The notes under the pieces were generated by a model that ran no database searches, was not told the origin of the DNA, and worked only from the letters and a program-made list of their open reading frames with translations. 64,000 nt of DNA from Tomitella fengzijianii (GTDB lineage Bacteria > Actinomycetota > Actinomycetes > Mycobacteriales > Mycobacteriaceae). The translations under genes were made by a program, and so were the position numbers. Below, in pieces: positions 25,609 through 34,422 of this stretch (positions are counted from its first letter, which is position 1; each line of letters opens with the position of its first letter). The stretch lies in assembly GCF_007559025.1 (NCBI RefSeq), contig NZ_CP041765.1, positions 802,679 through 866,678 on the forward strand. Reading direction: 5' to 3'.

Positions 25609-26681
25609 TGGCGTCACCGGCAACCGCCCTCCGCCGCCTCCGGCCGGGCGCGTCCCGCAGGGACGGGCTGCGCGGGCCGCTGACCGTCGTCGCGGTGTTC
25701 GTCGTGCTCGGAATCGCGGCCGCCGTCGTCGTGTCCAACACCCTCACCGTGCCCGTGCCCGGCGGCACCCGCGCCTACTCCGCGGCGTTCACCTCGGTGC
25801 CCGGCCTGTCCCCGGGGGATGCGGTGACCGCGGCGGGTGTGCGGGTGGGCCGCGTCGACTCGGTGACCCGCGCCGACACCGCCGACGGGGGCGCCCACGC
25901 CGTCGTCGCGTTCTCCGTGCGTGACGACGTCCCGCTCGACGCGCAGGTGCATGCGGCGATCCGCTACGGCGACATGCTCGGCGTGCGCTACCTCGCGCTG
26001 ACGGCGCCGCTCACGGAATCGGGTGCGCGTTTGCCCGCGGGGGCCCGCATCCCTCCGGCGAGGACGAGCCCGCCGCTGGATCTGACGGCCGTCTTCGACG
26101 GCTTCAAGCCGCTGTTCGACGCACTCGACCCGGCGCAGGTGAACTCGCTGGCACGCTCCATGGTCGACGCGTTCGGCGGCGGAGACGGAGACGTGCGGGT
26201 GCTGGTGGGCAGGGTCGCGGACGTGACGGAGAGCCTGGTCGGCCACCGCGAGGCGATCGCGCGGGTCGTGGACAACCTCGGGGTCCTGGCGCAGGCGGCC
26301 GACCGGCGGGGACCCGAACTCACGGGGCTCATCGACGGCTTGGCGCAGATCTCCGGCACGATGGCGCAACGCAACGATGAGCTCATCGGCATCCTCGACG
26401 ACGGCGGTCGGGCCGCAGGCGCGGCGGCGGCGGTGCTGGAAGGGCGCGTCGACACGCTCGCGGGAACCCTTCGTCGGCTCGGGGAGACGGCGGACTCGTG
26501 GGTGGACAACACAGACGAGTTCAACCGGACCATGGCGCTGCTGGTCCCCTTCACCCGGTCCGCCGGCCGGATCACCGACTACGGTGCCTGGCTGCAGTTG
26601 TACCCGTGCACGCTCACCGCGAAGGTCGGGGACCTCGAGGCCAACCTGCTGGGCCCGGCCCACAGCGAGGCGTGCCGATGA
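25608..26681 (+). CDS. mceB: Mce family protein, MceB position
   Basis: A 357-residue Mce protein. A hydrophobic span at about residues 24-44 is followed by the MlaD core (FTSVPGLSPGDAVTAAGVRV, YGDMLGVRYLALT) and helical repeats. The C-terminus carries the YPCTLTAKVGDL segment with Cys residues common in MceB proteins. It joins MceA by TGATG and MceC by ATGA overlaps. Confidence 0.9.
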   Translation: MASPATALRRLRPGASRRDGLRGPLTVVAVFVVLGIAAAVVVSNTLTVPVPGGTRAYSAAFTSVPGLSPGDAVTAAGVRVGRVDSVTRADTADGGAHAVVAFSVRDDVPLDAQVHAAIRYGDMLGVRYLALTAPLTESGARLPAGARIPPARTSPPLDLTAVFDGFKPLFDALDPAQVNSLARSMVDAFGGGDGDVRVLVGRVADVTESLVGHREAIARVVDNLGVLAQAADRRGPELTGLIDGLAQISGTMAQRNDELIGILDDGGRAAGAAAAVLEGRVDTLAGTLRRLGETADSWVDNTDEFNRTMALLVPFTRSAGRITDYGAWLQLYPCTLTAKVGDLEANLLGPAHSEACR

Positions 26682-27769
26682 GCCGGACCGGAATCGCACG
26701 GCGATGGATGCGACGCGCCCGGCGCGCCGGTGACGTCACGATCACCGGGCGCGGATCGGAGCGCGGGCGCTCACGCGCACTCGTCCTCGTCGGCGGCGCG
26801 GGGATCGTCGCGGCCGCCCTCGTGCTGCTGGCGGCGGTGGCGCTGCCGCACGGCCGATACCTGCTGCGCACCGACCCCTATACGGCCGAGCTCGCCAACG
26901 CCGCGGGACTCGAAGCCGGCGATCCGGTGCTGGTCGCGGGCGTGCCCACCGGCAAGGTGGAATCGATCGACTTCGCGGGGGACCGCGTGGAGGTGCGGTT
27001 CCGGCTGGACGACGGCCGCCCGCTGGGCGCGCGGACCACGGCATCGGTGCAGCTCGCGACGATACTCGGCAAGAGGTACCTGGCGGTCGACCCGGCCGGC
27101 AGCGGTGAGGTGGGGCCGGACAGGACGATCCCGCTGGCGCGCACCACCGTCCCTTACAGCCTGGACGAGGCCTCGCGGTCCGCCGCGGACACCGCCCAGG
27201 AGATCGACGTCCGCGCGGTGGAGGAGATGGTCGACGCGCTGCGGGACTCGCTGCCGCAGGATCCGGACACCGTGCGCCGGGCCGTCACCGGGGTGTCCGC
27301 GGCGGCGGAGGCCATGAACGAGAACTCCGCGCAGATCGGTGTGCTGCTCGATGCGGGGAAGTCCCTCACCGGGCTGCTGGCCCGGCAGGACCGGTCGCTC
27401 GACACCGTCTCCGCCGAGGCGCGGACGATGCTCGGAGCGCTCGCCGCGCGGCGGCAGGCGATCAGCGGCCTCGCCGAGGACCTGCGCACCATCCTCGGCG
27501 CGGCCGACGCGGTCCTCGCCTCGGCGGATGGTGCCGGGCCCGGCGGGGCCGGGGGGCTCGACCGGCTCGTGGGCGACCTGCGCTCGGTGCTGGCCACCCT
27601 GGACGGCAACGCGGCGCGCATCGGCGAGGTCGTCGACAGGCTGCCGCCGGTGGTCCGCGCGGTGGTCGATGCCGGCGGCAACGGAAACTGGATCGACGTG
27701 TCGGCGCCCGCAGGGCCCGTGCCCGACACGTTGCTGTGCGTGTTCGGCGTGATGGAGGGCTGCCGGTGA
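26678..27769 (+). CDS. mceC: Mce family protein, MceC position
   Basis: A 363-residue Mce protein with a basic N-terminus, a membrane span at about residues 34-55, and an MlaD domain (AAGLEAGDPVLVAGVPTGKV, LATILGKRYLAV). Long coiled helices follow, ending in CVFGVMEGC. It is a subunit of the periplasmic lipid tube. It begins at an ATGA overlap and ends overlapping the GTG of mceD. Confidence 0.9.
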   Translation: MSRTGIARRWMRRARRAGDVTITGRGSERGRSRALVLVGGAGIVAAALVLLAAVALPHGRYLLRTDPYTAELANAAGLEAGDPVLVAGVPTGKVESIDFAGDRVEVRFRLDDGRPLGARTTASVQLATILGKRYLAVDPAGSGEVGPDRTIPLARTTVPYSLDEASRSAADTAQEIDVRAVEEMVDALRDSLPQDPDTVRRAVTGVSAAAEAMNENSAQIGVLLDAGKSLTGLLARQDRSLDTVSAEARTMLGALAARRQAISGLAEDLRTILGAADAVLASADGAGPGGAGGLDRLVGDLRSVLATLDGNAARIGEVVDRLPPVVRAVVDAGGNGNWIDVSAPAGPVPDTLLCVFGVMEGCR

Positions 27770-28875
27770 CCGCCGGGGCACGGCCTGCGCGCCGTCCGTG
27801 GCGTGTCGCCGCGGCGGTGCTGGGCGTGCTGGCGCTGTTCGCGGCGGCGTTGTGGTTCGTGTTCCTCCGCGGGGACGACGCGCGCCGGGTCGTCGCCGAT
27901 TTCACCCACGTCGAGGGCATCCACCCGGGAAGCAAGGTGGATGTGCTCGGCGTGCCGCTGGGCCGGGTCGAGTCGGTGCGGCCGCGTGGCGGCGCGGTGC
28001 GCGTGACGATGACGCTGCGCGAGGACGTCGAGCTGCCGGCCGACGTGAACGCCTATGTGATGAACCCGTCGGTGATCAGTGCGCGCTTCATAGAACTGGG
28101 CCCGGTCTACCGCGGCGGCGCCCGCTACTCCGACGGCGACGTCATCCCGGTGGCGCGGACCCACGCGCCGATCAACTGGGACGAACTGCTCGGCAGCTTC
28201 GACACGATCGCGGACGCCCTCGGCCCGGACGGCGGCGACGTCGGGTCCCTGATCGACCAGGCGGCGCAGGTCACCGACGGGCTGGGCGCGTCGGTGCACA
28301 GGGCGATCGAGCAGGTGGGTTCGGCGACGTCGCTCATCGGGGCGCGCGCCGATCAGATCGGCGCGCTCGTCGACGACCTCGACCGCATCGCCGACGCGCT
28401 CGGCGCCAGGCAGGGCCGGATCGCCGACACCGTCCGCTCGCTCGCGGCGCTGGGCGACGAGATGCAGCGGCAGGATCTCGACGTGGGCACACCCGTGACG
28501 CAGTTGAACAGCCTGTTCGACAGGGTCGGCGCGCTGCTCGAGTCCCGGTCCGACGACGTGGCAGGGGCCATCGCCGACGCCCGCGCGGTCACCGGGCTCC
28601 TCGCGTCCAAGCCGGCGAACCTCGCGGAGTTCCTCGACCTGACCCCGCTGGCCCTGCAGAACATCGACCGCGCGATCGGCCCCGACGAGCGTGCCCGGCT
28701 GCGCCTCGACGTCTCCTCGAGCGGCGACCAGTTCGCGGTGACGCGGCGGCTCTGCGACGAGCACCCGGGCCCGCTGTGCTTCGCGCCGGGGCTCACCAAT
28801 CCCGTGCCCATCCCGCTGAGCCGGTCGGACCCGTTCGGCCCGCTGGTGGAGCGATTCGGTGAGGAGGGTCGATGA
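27766..28875 (+). CDS. mceD: Mce family protein, MceD position
   Basis: A 369-residue Mce protein. The span at about residues 13-34 leads into VEGIHPGSKVDVLGVPLGRV and PSVISARFIELGPVY of the MlaD domain, then a helical region and a tail with SSSGDQFAVTRRLCDEHPG. The start is the GTG overlapping the mceC stop. Its stop overlaps mceE. Confidence 0.9.
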   Translation: MTAGARPARRPWRVAAAVLGVLALFAAALWFVFLRGDDARRVVADFTHVEGIHPGSKVDVLGVPLGRVESVRPRGGAVRVTMTLREDVELPADVNAYVMNPSVISARFIELGPVYRGGARYSDGDVIPVARTHAPINWDELLGSFDTIADALGPDGGDVGSLIDQAAQVTDGLGASVHRAIEQVGSATSLIGARADQIGALVDDLDRIADALGARQGRIADTVRSLAALGDEMQRQDLDVGTPVTQLNSLFDRVGALLESRSDDVAGAIADARAVTGLLASKPANLAEFLDLTPLALQNIDRAIGPDERARLRLDVSSSGDQFAVTRRLCDEHPGPLCFAPGLTNPVPIPLSRSDPFGPLVERFGEEGR

Positions 28876-29945
28876 CACGTCGCCCGCACAACCGGCGCCG
28901 CGGCGTACTCGCCGCGGTCGCCGCCACCGTCGCCGCGGGGATGTCGACCGCGGCGTGCGGTCCTGGGCTGCAGGACCTGCCCGTCGGTCACGAGGCGGAG
29001 GGCGACTCCTACGGCGTGACGGCCGTCTTCGACCATGCCGATCGGGTGATGCCGGGTGCGCCGGTGCGCATCGGCCAGCTGACGGTGGGCCGGGTCCACG
29101 ACCTGTCCACCGACGGCCGCGCCGCCGACGTGCGGCTGAGCCTGCGCAGCGACGTCGACATCCCGGCGGACGCCTCCGCCGTCATCGAGGTGCCGTCCGC
29201 GTTGGGCAGCCCGTTCGTGCGGATCGAGCCGGACGGAGGCGCCGGGGACGGCCCGGAACGAGGCGGTGAGCGCATGCTCGCGGACGGCGACACGATCCCG
29301 CTCGCGCGGACGCGGGTGGGGCCCGAGCTGGAGACCAGCCTCGCCACTCTCGGACTTCTGCTCAACGGCAGCGGGCTCGACCAGCTGCAGACGGTGATGG
29401 CCGAGCTCGACGCCGCATACGGCGGACGCGGCGGGCAGGTCCGCGGCCTGATCGACGACGCGAACACGCTGCTCGGCGACGTCGATGCACAGCGTGAGGG
29501 CCTCGACCGGACGCTTGCGGCGATGGACTCGCTGACCGGCACGCTGGCCGGGCACCAAGACGATATCGACCGAGCGCTCGTGCAGGCTGCACCGATGGCG
29601 ACGCTGCTCGCCGCGCAGGGTGACCGGATAGCGGATCTCGTCGACTCCGGCGCGGACCTCGCTGCGCACGCCGACGCGCTGTTGTCGACGTCCTCGGTGC
29701 GGATCGGCGCGGAGATCGACCAGGTGTCCCGGATCCTGGAGGCGCTGAGCGGGTTCAACGCCACCGATACGGACACGCTGCGCAGTGCCGACGAGTTCAT
29801 CGCGAGCTTCACGTCGGTGATCCGGGGCGACTACCTGCTGTTCGACGGCGCACTGGACATCCCCCGGTCGCTGTTCGAACTGTGGGCGGGGGAGCGGCTG
29901 CCCGCGGCATCGCAGCCGCCGCCGGCGGCGGGAGGCCCGCGATGA
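28872..29945 (+). CDS. mceE: Mce family lipoprotein, MceE position
   Basis: A 357-residue Mce protein made as a lipoprotein. A twin-basic signal with lipobox STAAC places the lipidated Cys at residue 29, as in MceE/LprK proteins. The MlaD core (HADRVMPGAPVRIGQLTVGR, VPSALGSPFVRIEP) and long helices follow. Lipid anchoring on the E subunit is conserved across mycobacterial mce operons and supports the subunit lettering. Confidence 0.9.
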   Translation: MTRRPHNRRRGVLAAVAATVAAGMSTAACGPGLQDLPVGHEAEGDSYGVTAVFDHADRVMPGAPVRIGQLTVGRVHDLSTDGRAADVRLSLRSDVDIPADASAVIEVPSALGSPFVRIEPDGGAGDGPERGGERMLADGDTIPLARTRVGPELETSLATLGLLLNGSGLDQLQTVMAELDAAYGGRGGQVRGLIDDANTLLGDVDAQREGLDRTLAAMDSLTGTLAGHQDDIDRALVQAAPMATLLAAQGDRIADLVDSGADLAAHADALLSTSSVRIGAEIDQVSRILEALSGFNATDTDTLRSADEFIASFTSVIRGDYLLFDGALDIPRSLFELWAGERLPAASQPPPAAGGPR

Positions 29946-31168
29946 GCCGCCGGGTCGTCGTCCAGCTGGTCCTGTTCGTGGTGATCGGGCTGACCGCCAC
30001 GGTGTTCGGCGTGCGGTACGTCGCGGGCCCGCAGAGCTTCGGCGGCGCGATCAGCGTGACGATCACAGCGGACGGCGCCTTCGGGGTGGGGCCCGGCGCG
30101 TCCGTCACTTACCGGGGCGTGCCGGTCGGCCGAGTGACATCGGTGACGATCGGCGACGGGGCTCCGGCCGGCGGCGGGGCCGTGGCCGGGACAGCGGTGG
30201 CGATCGCGGCGGATCTGGACCCCGACGTCCGGATCCCGGTGTCCGCCACGGCGCGCGTGGTGGGGGCGAGCGCGCTCGGGATCCGATCGGTGGACCTCGC
30301 CGCCGATACGGCGGAGGGGCCCTTCCTGCGCGACGGTGACGCGGTGACCGCGCCGGCGGAGCAACAGCCGCAGCAACTCGGCGCGCTGCTGGCCGACGCC
30401 TCCGGCCTGCTGGGCACTCTCGACCCCGATTCGTTGCACAGCCTGGGGGCGACGATGAGCACGGCATTCGAGGGCACCGGGCCGGTGCTGCGCAGGATGA
30501 TCGACGACACCGATCGGATCACGGCCGCGCTCGACGCGCATGCCGCGACGGTCGCCGGCCTCGTGGAGGGCGGGTTGCCGGTCGTCGACGCGCTGGCGGA
30601 CGCGGGCGGCGGGTTCCCCGACGCGGTGGCGGCCGCCCGCCGCATCACCCGTCAGCTCGTCGAGCACCAGGGCACGTTGACGCACCTGCTGTCGGACGCG
30701 CCGGCCCCGATGCAGAAGGTGGGCTACCTGCTGACGGGCTCGCGGTCGGACATCACGGGCCTGGTGGCCGCGGGCGACACGATCAGTGCGATCCTCGGCG
30801 ACCGGGATGCCGCGCTGAGCGCGGGACTGACGGCGTTCCCCCGGACCCTCGATCAGTTGACGTCCGTCCTGCACGACGGGCGTGCCGAATTCGTCCTCGT
30901 CGCCACACAGGGGCCGGTGTGCTACTACGACACGCCCCGGCGGGCGGTCGGCGACACGTCTGCCAGGGACGCGAATCCGGACCTGTACTGCCCGCCCGGC
31001 GAGGACCTGGAGCAGCGTGGATCACGCAACGCTCCGCGGCCCGACGACCTGGGGCTGCGGAACGCGACGCGTCCGGGAACCCCCGTGGGGCCGCCGATGG
31101 CCGAGGATCCGTGGCTGATCCCCACGGGCCGGGACCTGCTGCGGCAGCTCACCGCCGGAGGCGGGTGA
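29942..31168 (+). CDS. mceF: Mce family protein, MceF position
   Basis: A 408-residue Mce protein and the last gene of the operon. It has a span at about residues 5-27 and an MlaD domain (GVGPGASVTYRGVPVGRVTS, VVGASALGIRSVDLA). The helical Mce region ends with a conserved CYYDTPRR stretch and a polar tail. The stop codon lies inside the first unit of a 17-bp tandem array, so the extreme C-terminus (AGGG) is encoded by repeat sequence. No mam/mas accessory genes follow. Confidence 0.9.
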   Translation: MSRRVVVQLVLFVVIGLTATVFGVRYVAGPQSFGGAISVTITADGAFGVGPGASVTYRGVPVGRVTSVTIGDGAPAGGGAVAGTAVAIAADLDPDVRIPVSATARVVGASALGIRSVDLAADTAEGPFLRDGDAVTAPAEQQPQQLGALLADASGLLGTLDPDSLHSLGATMSTAFEGTGPVLRRMIDDTDRITAALDAHAATVAGLVEGGLPVVDALADAGGGFPDAVAAARRITRQLVEHQGTLTHLLSDAPAPMQKVGYLLTGSRSDITGLVAAGDTISAILGDRDAALSAGLTAFPRTLDQLTSVLHDGRAEFVLVATQGPVCYYDTPRRAVGDTSARDANPDLYCPPGEDLEQRGSRNAPRPDDLGLRNATRPGTPVGPPMAEDPWLIPTGRDLLRQLTAGGG

Positions 31169-31221
31169 CGGGCGGAGGCGGGTGACGGGCGGAGGCGGGT
31201 GACGGGCGGAGGCGGGTGAAC
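31154..31221. repeat. 17-bp tandem repeat, four copies, at the end of the mce operon
   Basis: Units starting at 31154, 31171, 31188 and 31205 read GGCGGAGGCGGGTGACG with one mismatch in the first; the last unit is cut at its end. Each unit contains TGA, and the first one contains the mceF stop codon, so expansion or contraction of the array would leave the reading frame closed. It sits between convergent genes. Confidence 0.92.
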
Positions 31222-31240
31222 GGCCGCGGCGGTCGACCGG

Positions 31241-31816
31241 CTAGCGCGGGGTGACCCAGGTGGTGATTCGTGCCCGCACGACGAGCGTGCCGCTGCGGTC
31301 GAGGATGCGGACCGGCACCGCCATCTCCGTGCCCTCCGTGATCGCGTCGAAGTCGGGGACGGCGTCGGATCCCTGGTCGGCGCCGCCGCCCGCTGCATCG
31401 GTTTCCAGCTCGGCGATAGCCCGCAGGCCCGTCGTCGCCTTGGCGAGGTACTCGACCTCCATCGCCTTCGGGATCCACCGGTGCGTAGCGGGCACCGTCG
31501 CCTCGCACAGCATGCCCATCGCCATTTCCGCCAGGTTGCAGGCGGCGATGGCGTGGAAGGTGCCCAGGTGGTTGTGGATGCCCCACCACTTGGGCGCGGT
31601 CACCTCGCACCGGCCCGGCTCCATGACCTTCACCGTCGGCAGCACTGTGGCGAAGTACGGCACGCGTGCGCACAGGCCGATCGAGAACAGCGCGTCGCCC
31701 AGGCGGCCCGCGGGCAGCCGCTTGCGCAGCGCGTAGGTGGGGCTGACCGGGGCCGGCCCGTCTGCGGCGGGTGCGGCGGACGCGGGCGGGGTCCGGTCGG
31801 CGGGGATCGCGTTCAT
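31241..31816 (-). CDS. DUF4442 hotdog-fold protein, possible acyl-CoA thioesterase
   Basis: A 191-residue protein. IHNHLGTFHAIAACNLAEMA is the conserved hotdog helix with catalytic Asn/His candidates, and WIPKAMEVEYLAKATTGLRA is the following strand pair of DUF4442/PaaI-like thioesterases. The first 20 residues are Pro/Ala-rich. It is convergent with the mce operon. A role in trimming acyl-CoAs is consistent with the lipid genes nearby but unproven. Confidence 0.82.
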   Translation of the reverse strand: MNAIPADRTPPASAAPAADGPAPVSPTYALRKRLPAGRLGDALFSIGLCARVPYFATVLPTVKVMEPGRCEVTAPKWWGIHNHLGTFHAIAACNLAEMAMGMLCEATVPATHRWIPKAMEVEYLAKATTGLRAIAELETDAAGGGADQGSDAVPDFDAITEGTEMAVPVRILDRSGTLVVRARITTWVTPR

Positions 31817-32012
31817 GGTTTCCCTCTCTGCGGGCGGTGGCGCGCCGTCGGCGGTTCCGGCGGGGGCGAGTGCGCCTTTGCGTGTCGCCGCGCAGCAACC
31901 CTACTCGATAGTAAGAAGCGCGTGCCGGTCCGCACAGCACGGCACCGCCGCCCCCGGCGGGATGCGGGTGCGGCGGTGCCTGGACGGAGGGCCCGGCGGG
32001 CCGGGGAGCCGG

Positions 32013-32540
32013 TCAGCGGTTGGCGAGCATGTCCATGAACGTCTGCTGGATCTGGGCGGCATTGGGCGAGCCCATGGCACCGCCGATGACCAGCCCGGGG
32101 ATGCAGCCGAATACCAGTAGCCAGCAGCCGACGACGGAGCCGATGGCGGCGCCGAATGCGCCGCCGTTCTGTACGCCCCAGAGCCATTCGCCGACCAGCT
32201 TGTTGAACTGGCCCACCGCGTCCGCCTCCACGCGGTGGAGGGTGAGCGTCTTGCCGTCCGCACCGATGGCGGCATCGACCGGCGCCGCGACGTCCGTGCC
32301 CGGCAGCGTGAGCGGAATCGACTCGACCACATTGCCTGCGGCGTCGCGGACGTCGATGGTGCCGTCCCCGGAGGTGAAGGAGAATGCGCCGGCGTCGAGG
32401 ATGACGCTGTCGCCCGCCGGCTGCGACTGTGCGGACTCCGGCGCAGGAGCGGCCGCGGCGGTGGTCGTGGCGCCGACGGCGACGGCCGCAGCGGATACGG
32501 CCGCGATGGCCGCGTTGCGGCCGAGGCGGGTCAGGTTCAT
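32013..32540 (-). CDS. Small exported protein with C-terminal glycine-rich hydrophobic segment
   Basis: A 175-residue protein with a clear signal peptide (basic start, Ala/Val core, likely cleavage after AAAA near residue 31). A beta-rich middle (DGTIDVRDAAGNVVESIPLT) is followed by a Gly-rich hydrophobic stretch with two Cys (GSVVGCWLLVFGCIPGLVIG) that could insert in a membrane. It resembles the secreted DUF8020-like proteins widespread in mycolata; no activity is known. It is expressed away from the ribosomal cluster. Confidence 0.75.
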   Translation of the reverse strand: MNLTRLGRNAAIAAVSAAAVAVGATTTAAAAPAPESAQSQPAGDSVILDAGAFSFTSGDGTIDVRDAAGNVVESIPLTLPGTDVAAPVDAAIGADGKTLTLHRVEADAVGQFNKLVGEWLWGVQNGGAFGAAIGSVVGCWLLVFGCIPGLVIGGAMGSPNAAQIQQTFMDMLANR

Positions 32541-32634
32541 CGTCTTCTCCGTTCAGTTGTGCGTGTCCGCGCGCGTGATGCCGTCGGCGGATCCTGCCGG
32601 CGTCCTCTGCCCGTCGGACCCACCGGCACCGTGA

Positions 32635-32714
32635 CTCGCCGGGGCGGTGCCTCGGCGAGGAGGTGCCTCGCCGGGGCGGTGCCTCGCCGGGGCGGTGCCT
32701 CGGCGAGGAGGTGT
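32635..32714. repeat. 16-bp tandem array of five units in two alternating versions
   Basis: Units at 32635, 32667 and 32683 read CTCGCCGGGGCGGTGC. Units at 32651 and 32699 read CTCGGCGAGGAGGTG plus one base. The order is A-B-A-A-B. Version B contains the self-complementary stretch CTCG...CGAG. Two distinct unit types imply repeated duplication of larger blocks. Confidence 0.92.
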
Positions 32715-32929
32715 CCGGTGGGTTCCGGATGGGTGGTTCCGGATGGGGCTGCGGGAGCCGACGCGCATTTCAAGGTGTCTCAATCTCAGGATCATAATCC
32801 CTCGGCACGGCCTCGGCAGGTCGACGCGGAAATTCCGCGGGAGGTCCCCGGCGTCGCGGCCGGGGCCGGTCGCTGCATCAGGGGCGCCGCCTGCGGCGAC
32901 CGCGGAGATCGAGTGGTATCGGACACGAT

Positions 32930-32958
32930 TTGGCAGGACCGGGCGCGTCGGGCATACT
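32930..32958 (+). promoter_or_regulatory. Candidate housekeeping promoter of the S10 operon
   Basis: TTGGCA at 32930-32935 and CATACT at 32953-32958 are separated by exactly 17 bases. Both hexamers fit a SigA-type promoter. It is the best match in the upstream region and predicts a leader of about 465 bases. Confidence 0.55.
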
Positions 32959-33430
32959 GTCGGGGTTGCCTTGAGTGCGTCCTGTGTCGTCGGCGAGGCC
33001 CCGCAGGGGTTTTTCGTCCGTTGACGCGGGGGTGCGCGCAGGCGGGTGCGGCCGCTCGGATAGAGTGGTCGCCCGGCCGACCAAGGCCTGTGTACGACGT
33101 GCCTGAAAGTGCCCGCCCGGCGGGTGCGGCCGGTGCGTTCTCCGCGGCGAAGCGCGGATCCGCCCCCCGGGGGGTGGTGTCCGGGATATTCGTCGCGTGA
33201 GAAGCGAGCGGGCGACACGCCCGACCGCGTGTACCGGTGGACCATGACAGATGAACAGCGGCGACGATGAGCCCTGGTGCTGATCGCAGTCGGCGGTGCC
33301 GATCACGAGAGATCGTCGATCACAGGCGTGCGGCCGGCCTCACTCGACCACATTCCGCTGCCATCGGTCCGGTAATGAACGAAGCGGCGCCTCCCGGGCG
33401 TCGCGACACGGCAAGCAAAGGACTACAAGC

Positions 33431-33736
33431 GTGGCGGGACAAAAGATCCGCATCAGGCTCAAGGCCTATGACCATGAGGCGATTGACGCGTCTGCGCGCA
33501 AGATCGTCGAGACGGTTACCCGCACCGGCGCCCGCGTCGTCGGTCCGGTGCCGTTGCCCACCGAGAAGAACGTCTACTGCGTCATCCGTTCGCCGCACAA
33601 GTACAAGGATTCGCGCGAGCACTTCGAGATGCGTACCCACAAGCGCCTCATCGACATCCTCGACCCGACGCCCAAGACCGTCGACGCGCTCATGCGCATC
33701 GACCTGCCTGCCAGCGTCGACGTCAACATTCAGTGA
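33431..33736 (+). CDS. rpsJ: 30S ribosomal protein S10
   Basis: The 101-residue first gene of the S10 operon. [20 protein letters not shown] at the N-terminus and the loop [20 protein letters not shown] are diagnostic. It binds 16S rRNA in the 30S head and, as NusE, joins transcription antitermination complexes. The GTG start follows AAAGGAC. It is preceded by a long gene-free leader and followed 29 bases later by rplC. Confidence 0.98.
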   Translation: MAGQKIRIRLKAYDHEAIDASARKIVETVTRTGARVVGPVPLPTEKNVYCVIRSPHKYKDSREHFEMRTHKRLIDILDPTPKTVDALMRIDLPASVDVNIQ

Positions 33737-33765
33737 GCCCGGGAAGACGCAGCGGAGAACATTCA

Positions 33766-34422
33766 ATGACTGATACCGAGATCAAAGGCATCCTGGGCAA
33801 CAAGCTCGGCATGACGCAGGTCTTCGACGAGAACAACCGGGTCGTCCCGGTGACCGTCGTCAAGGCCGGTCCGTGCGTTGTCACCCAGGTGCGCACCGAG
33901 GAGCGCGACGGCTACAGCGCCGTCCAGCTGGCTTTCGGCGCCATCGACCCGCGCAAGGTGAACAAGCCCGTCGCGGGCCACTACGCCAAGGCCGGGGTCA
34001 CCCCGCGCCGCCACATCGTCGAGCTGCGGGTGCCGGACGCCTCCCAGTACGAGGTGGGCCAGGAGCTCACCGCCGAAGCATTCGCGGACGGCACGATGGT
34101 CGACGTCACCGGCACCAGCCGCGGCAAGGGCTTCGCCGGCACGATGAAGCGTCACGGCTTCGCCGGCCAGGGCGCCAGCCACGGCACACAGGCCGTCCAC
34201 CGCCGCCCGGGCTCGATCGGCGGCTGCGCCACGCCGGGCCGCGTGTTCAAGGGCATGCGCATGGCCGGCCGCATGGGCAGCGACCGCGTGACCACGCAGA
34301 ACCTGACCGTCCACAAGGTCGACACCGAGGCCGGTCTGCTGTTGATCAAGGGTGCGATCCCGGGCCGCAAAGGCGGCCTCGTGATCGTCAAGACCGCAGT
34401 GAAGGGTGGTGCGCAGGCATGA
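33766..34422 (+). CDS. rplC: 50S ribosomal protein L3
   Basis: A 218-residue assembly-initiating 23S rRNA-binding protein. [15 protein letters not shown] opens the protein, and [19 protein letters not shown] is the long loop that reaches the peptidyl-transferase centre and contains the Gln methylated in some bacteria. The ATG at 33766 matches the usual N-terminus; the open frame continues upstream into rpsJ. The stop overlaps rplD (ATGA). Confidence 0.98.
   Translation: MTDTEIKGILGNKLGMTQVFDENNRVVPVTVVKAGPCVVTQVRTEERDGYSAVQLAFGAIDPRKVNKPVAGHYAKAGVTPRRHIVELRVPDASQYEVGQELTAEAFADGTMVDVTGTSRGKGFAGTMKRHGFAGQGASHGTQAVHRRPGSIGGCATPGRVFKGMRMAGRMGSDRVTTQNLTVHKVDTEAGLLLIKGAIPGRKGGLVIVKTAVKGGAQA

Larger units (their letters stand above)
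32541..33430. other. Gene-free region upstream of the S10 operon
   Basis: No supportable gene lies in these 890 bases. They contain a 16-bp tandem array (32635-32714), an A+T-rich patch at about 32764-32800, a good promoter at 32930-32958 and then a leader of about 465 bases before rpsJ. Confidence 0.6.

Noticed and set aside
32635-32714. Possible CRISPR array
   Set aside because: Units are only 16 bp and directly adjoining, with no spacers, and no cas genes are present. The same holds for the other four arrays.
33061-33066. TAGAGT as a second S10 promoter with TTGACG at 33021
   Set aside because: The two elements are about 34 bases apart, far from workable spacing.
32235-33200. A plus-strand open frame of 321 codons over the exported-protein gene and the S10 upstream region
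   Set aside because: Crosses a tandem array and a promoter, has no ribosome binding site and no recognisable domain.
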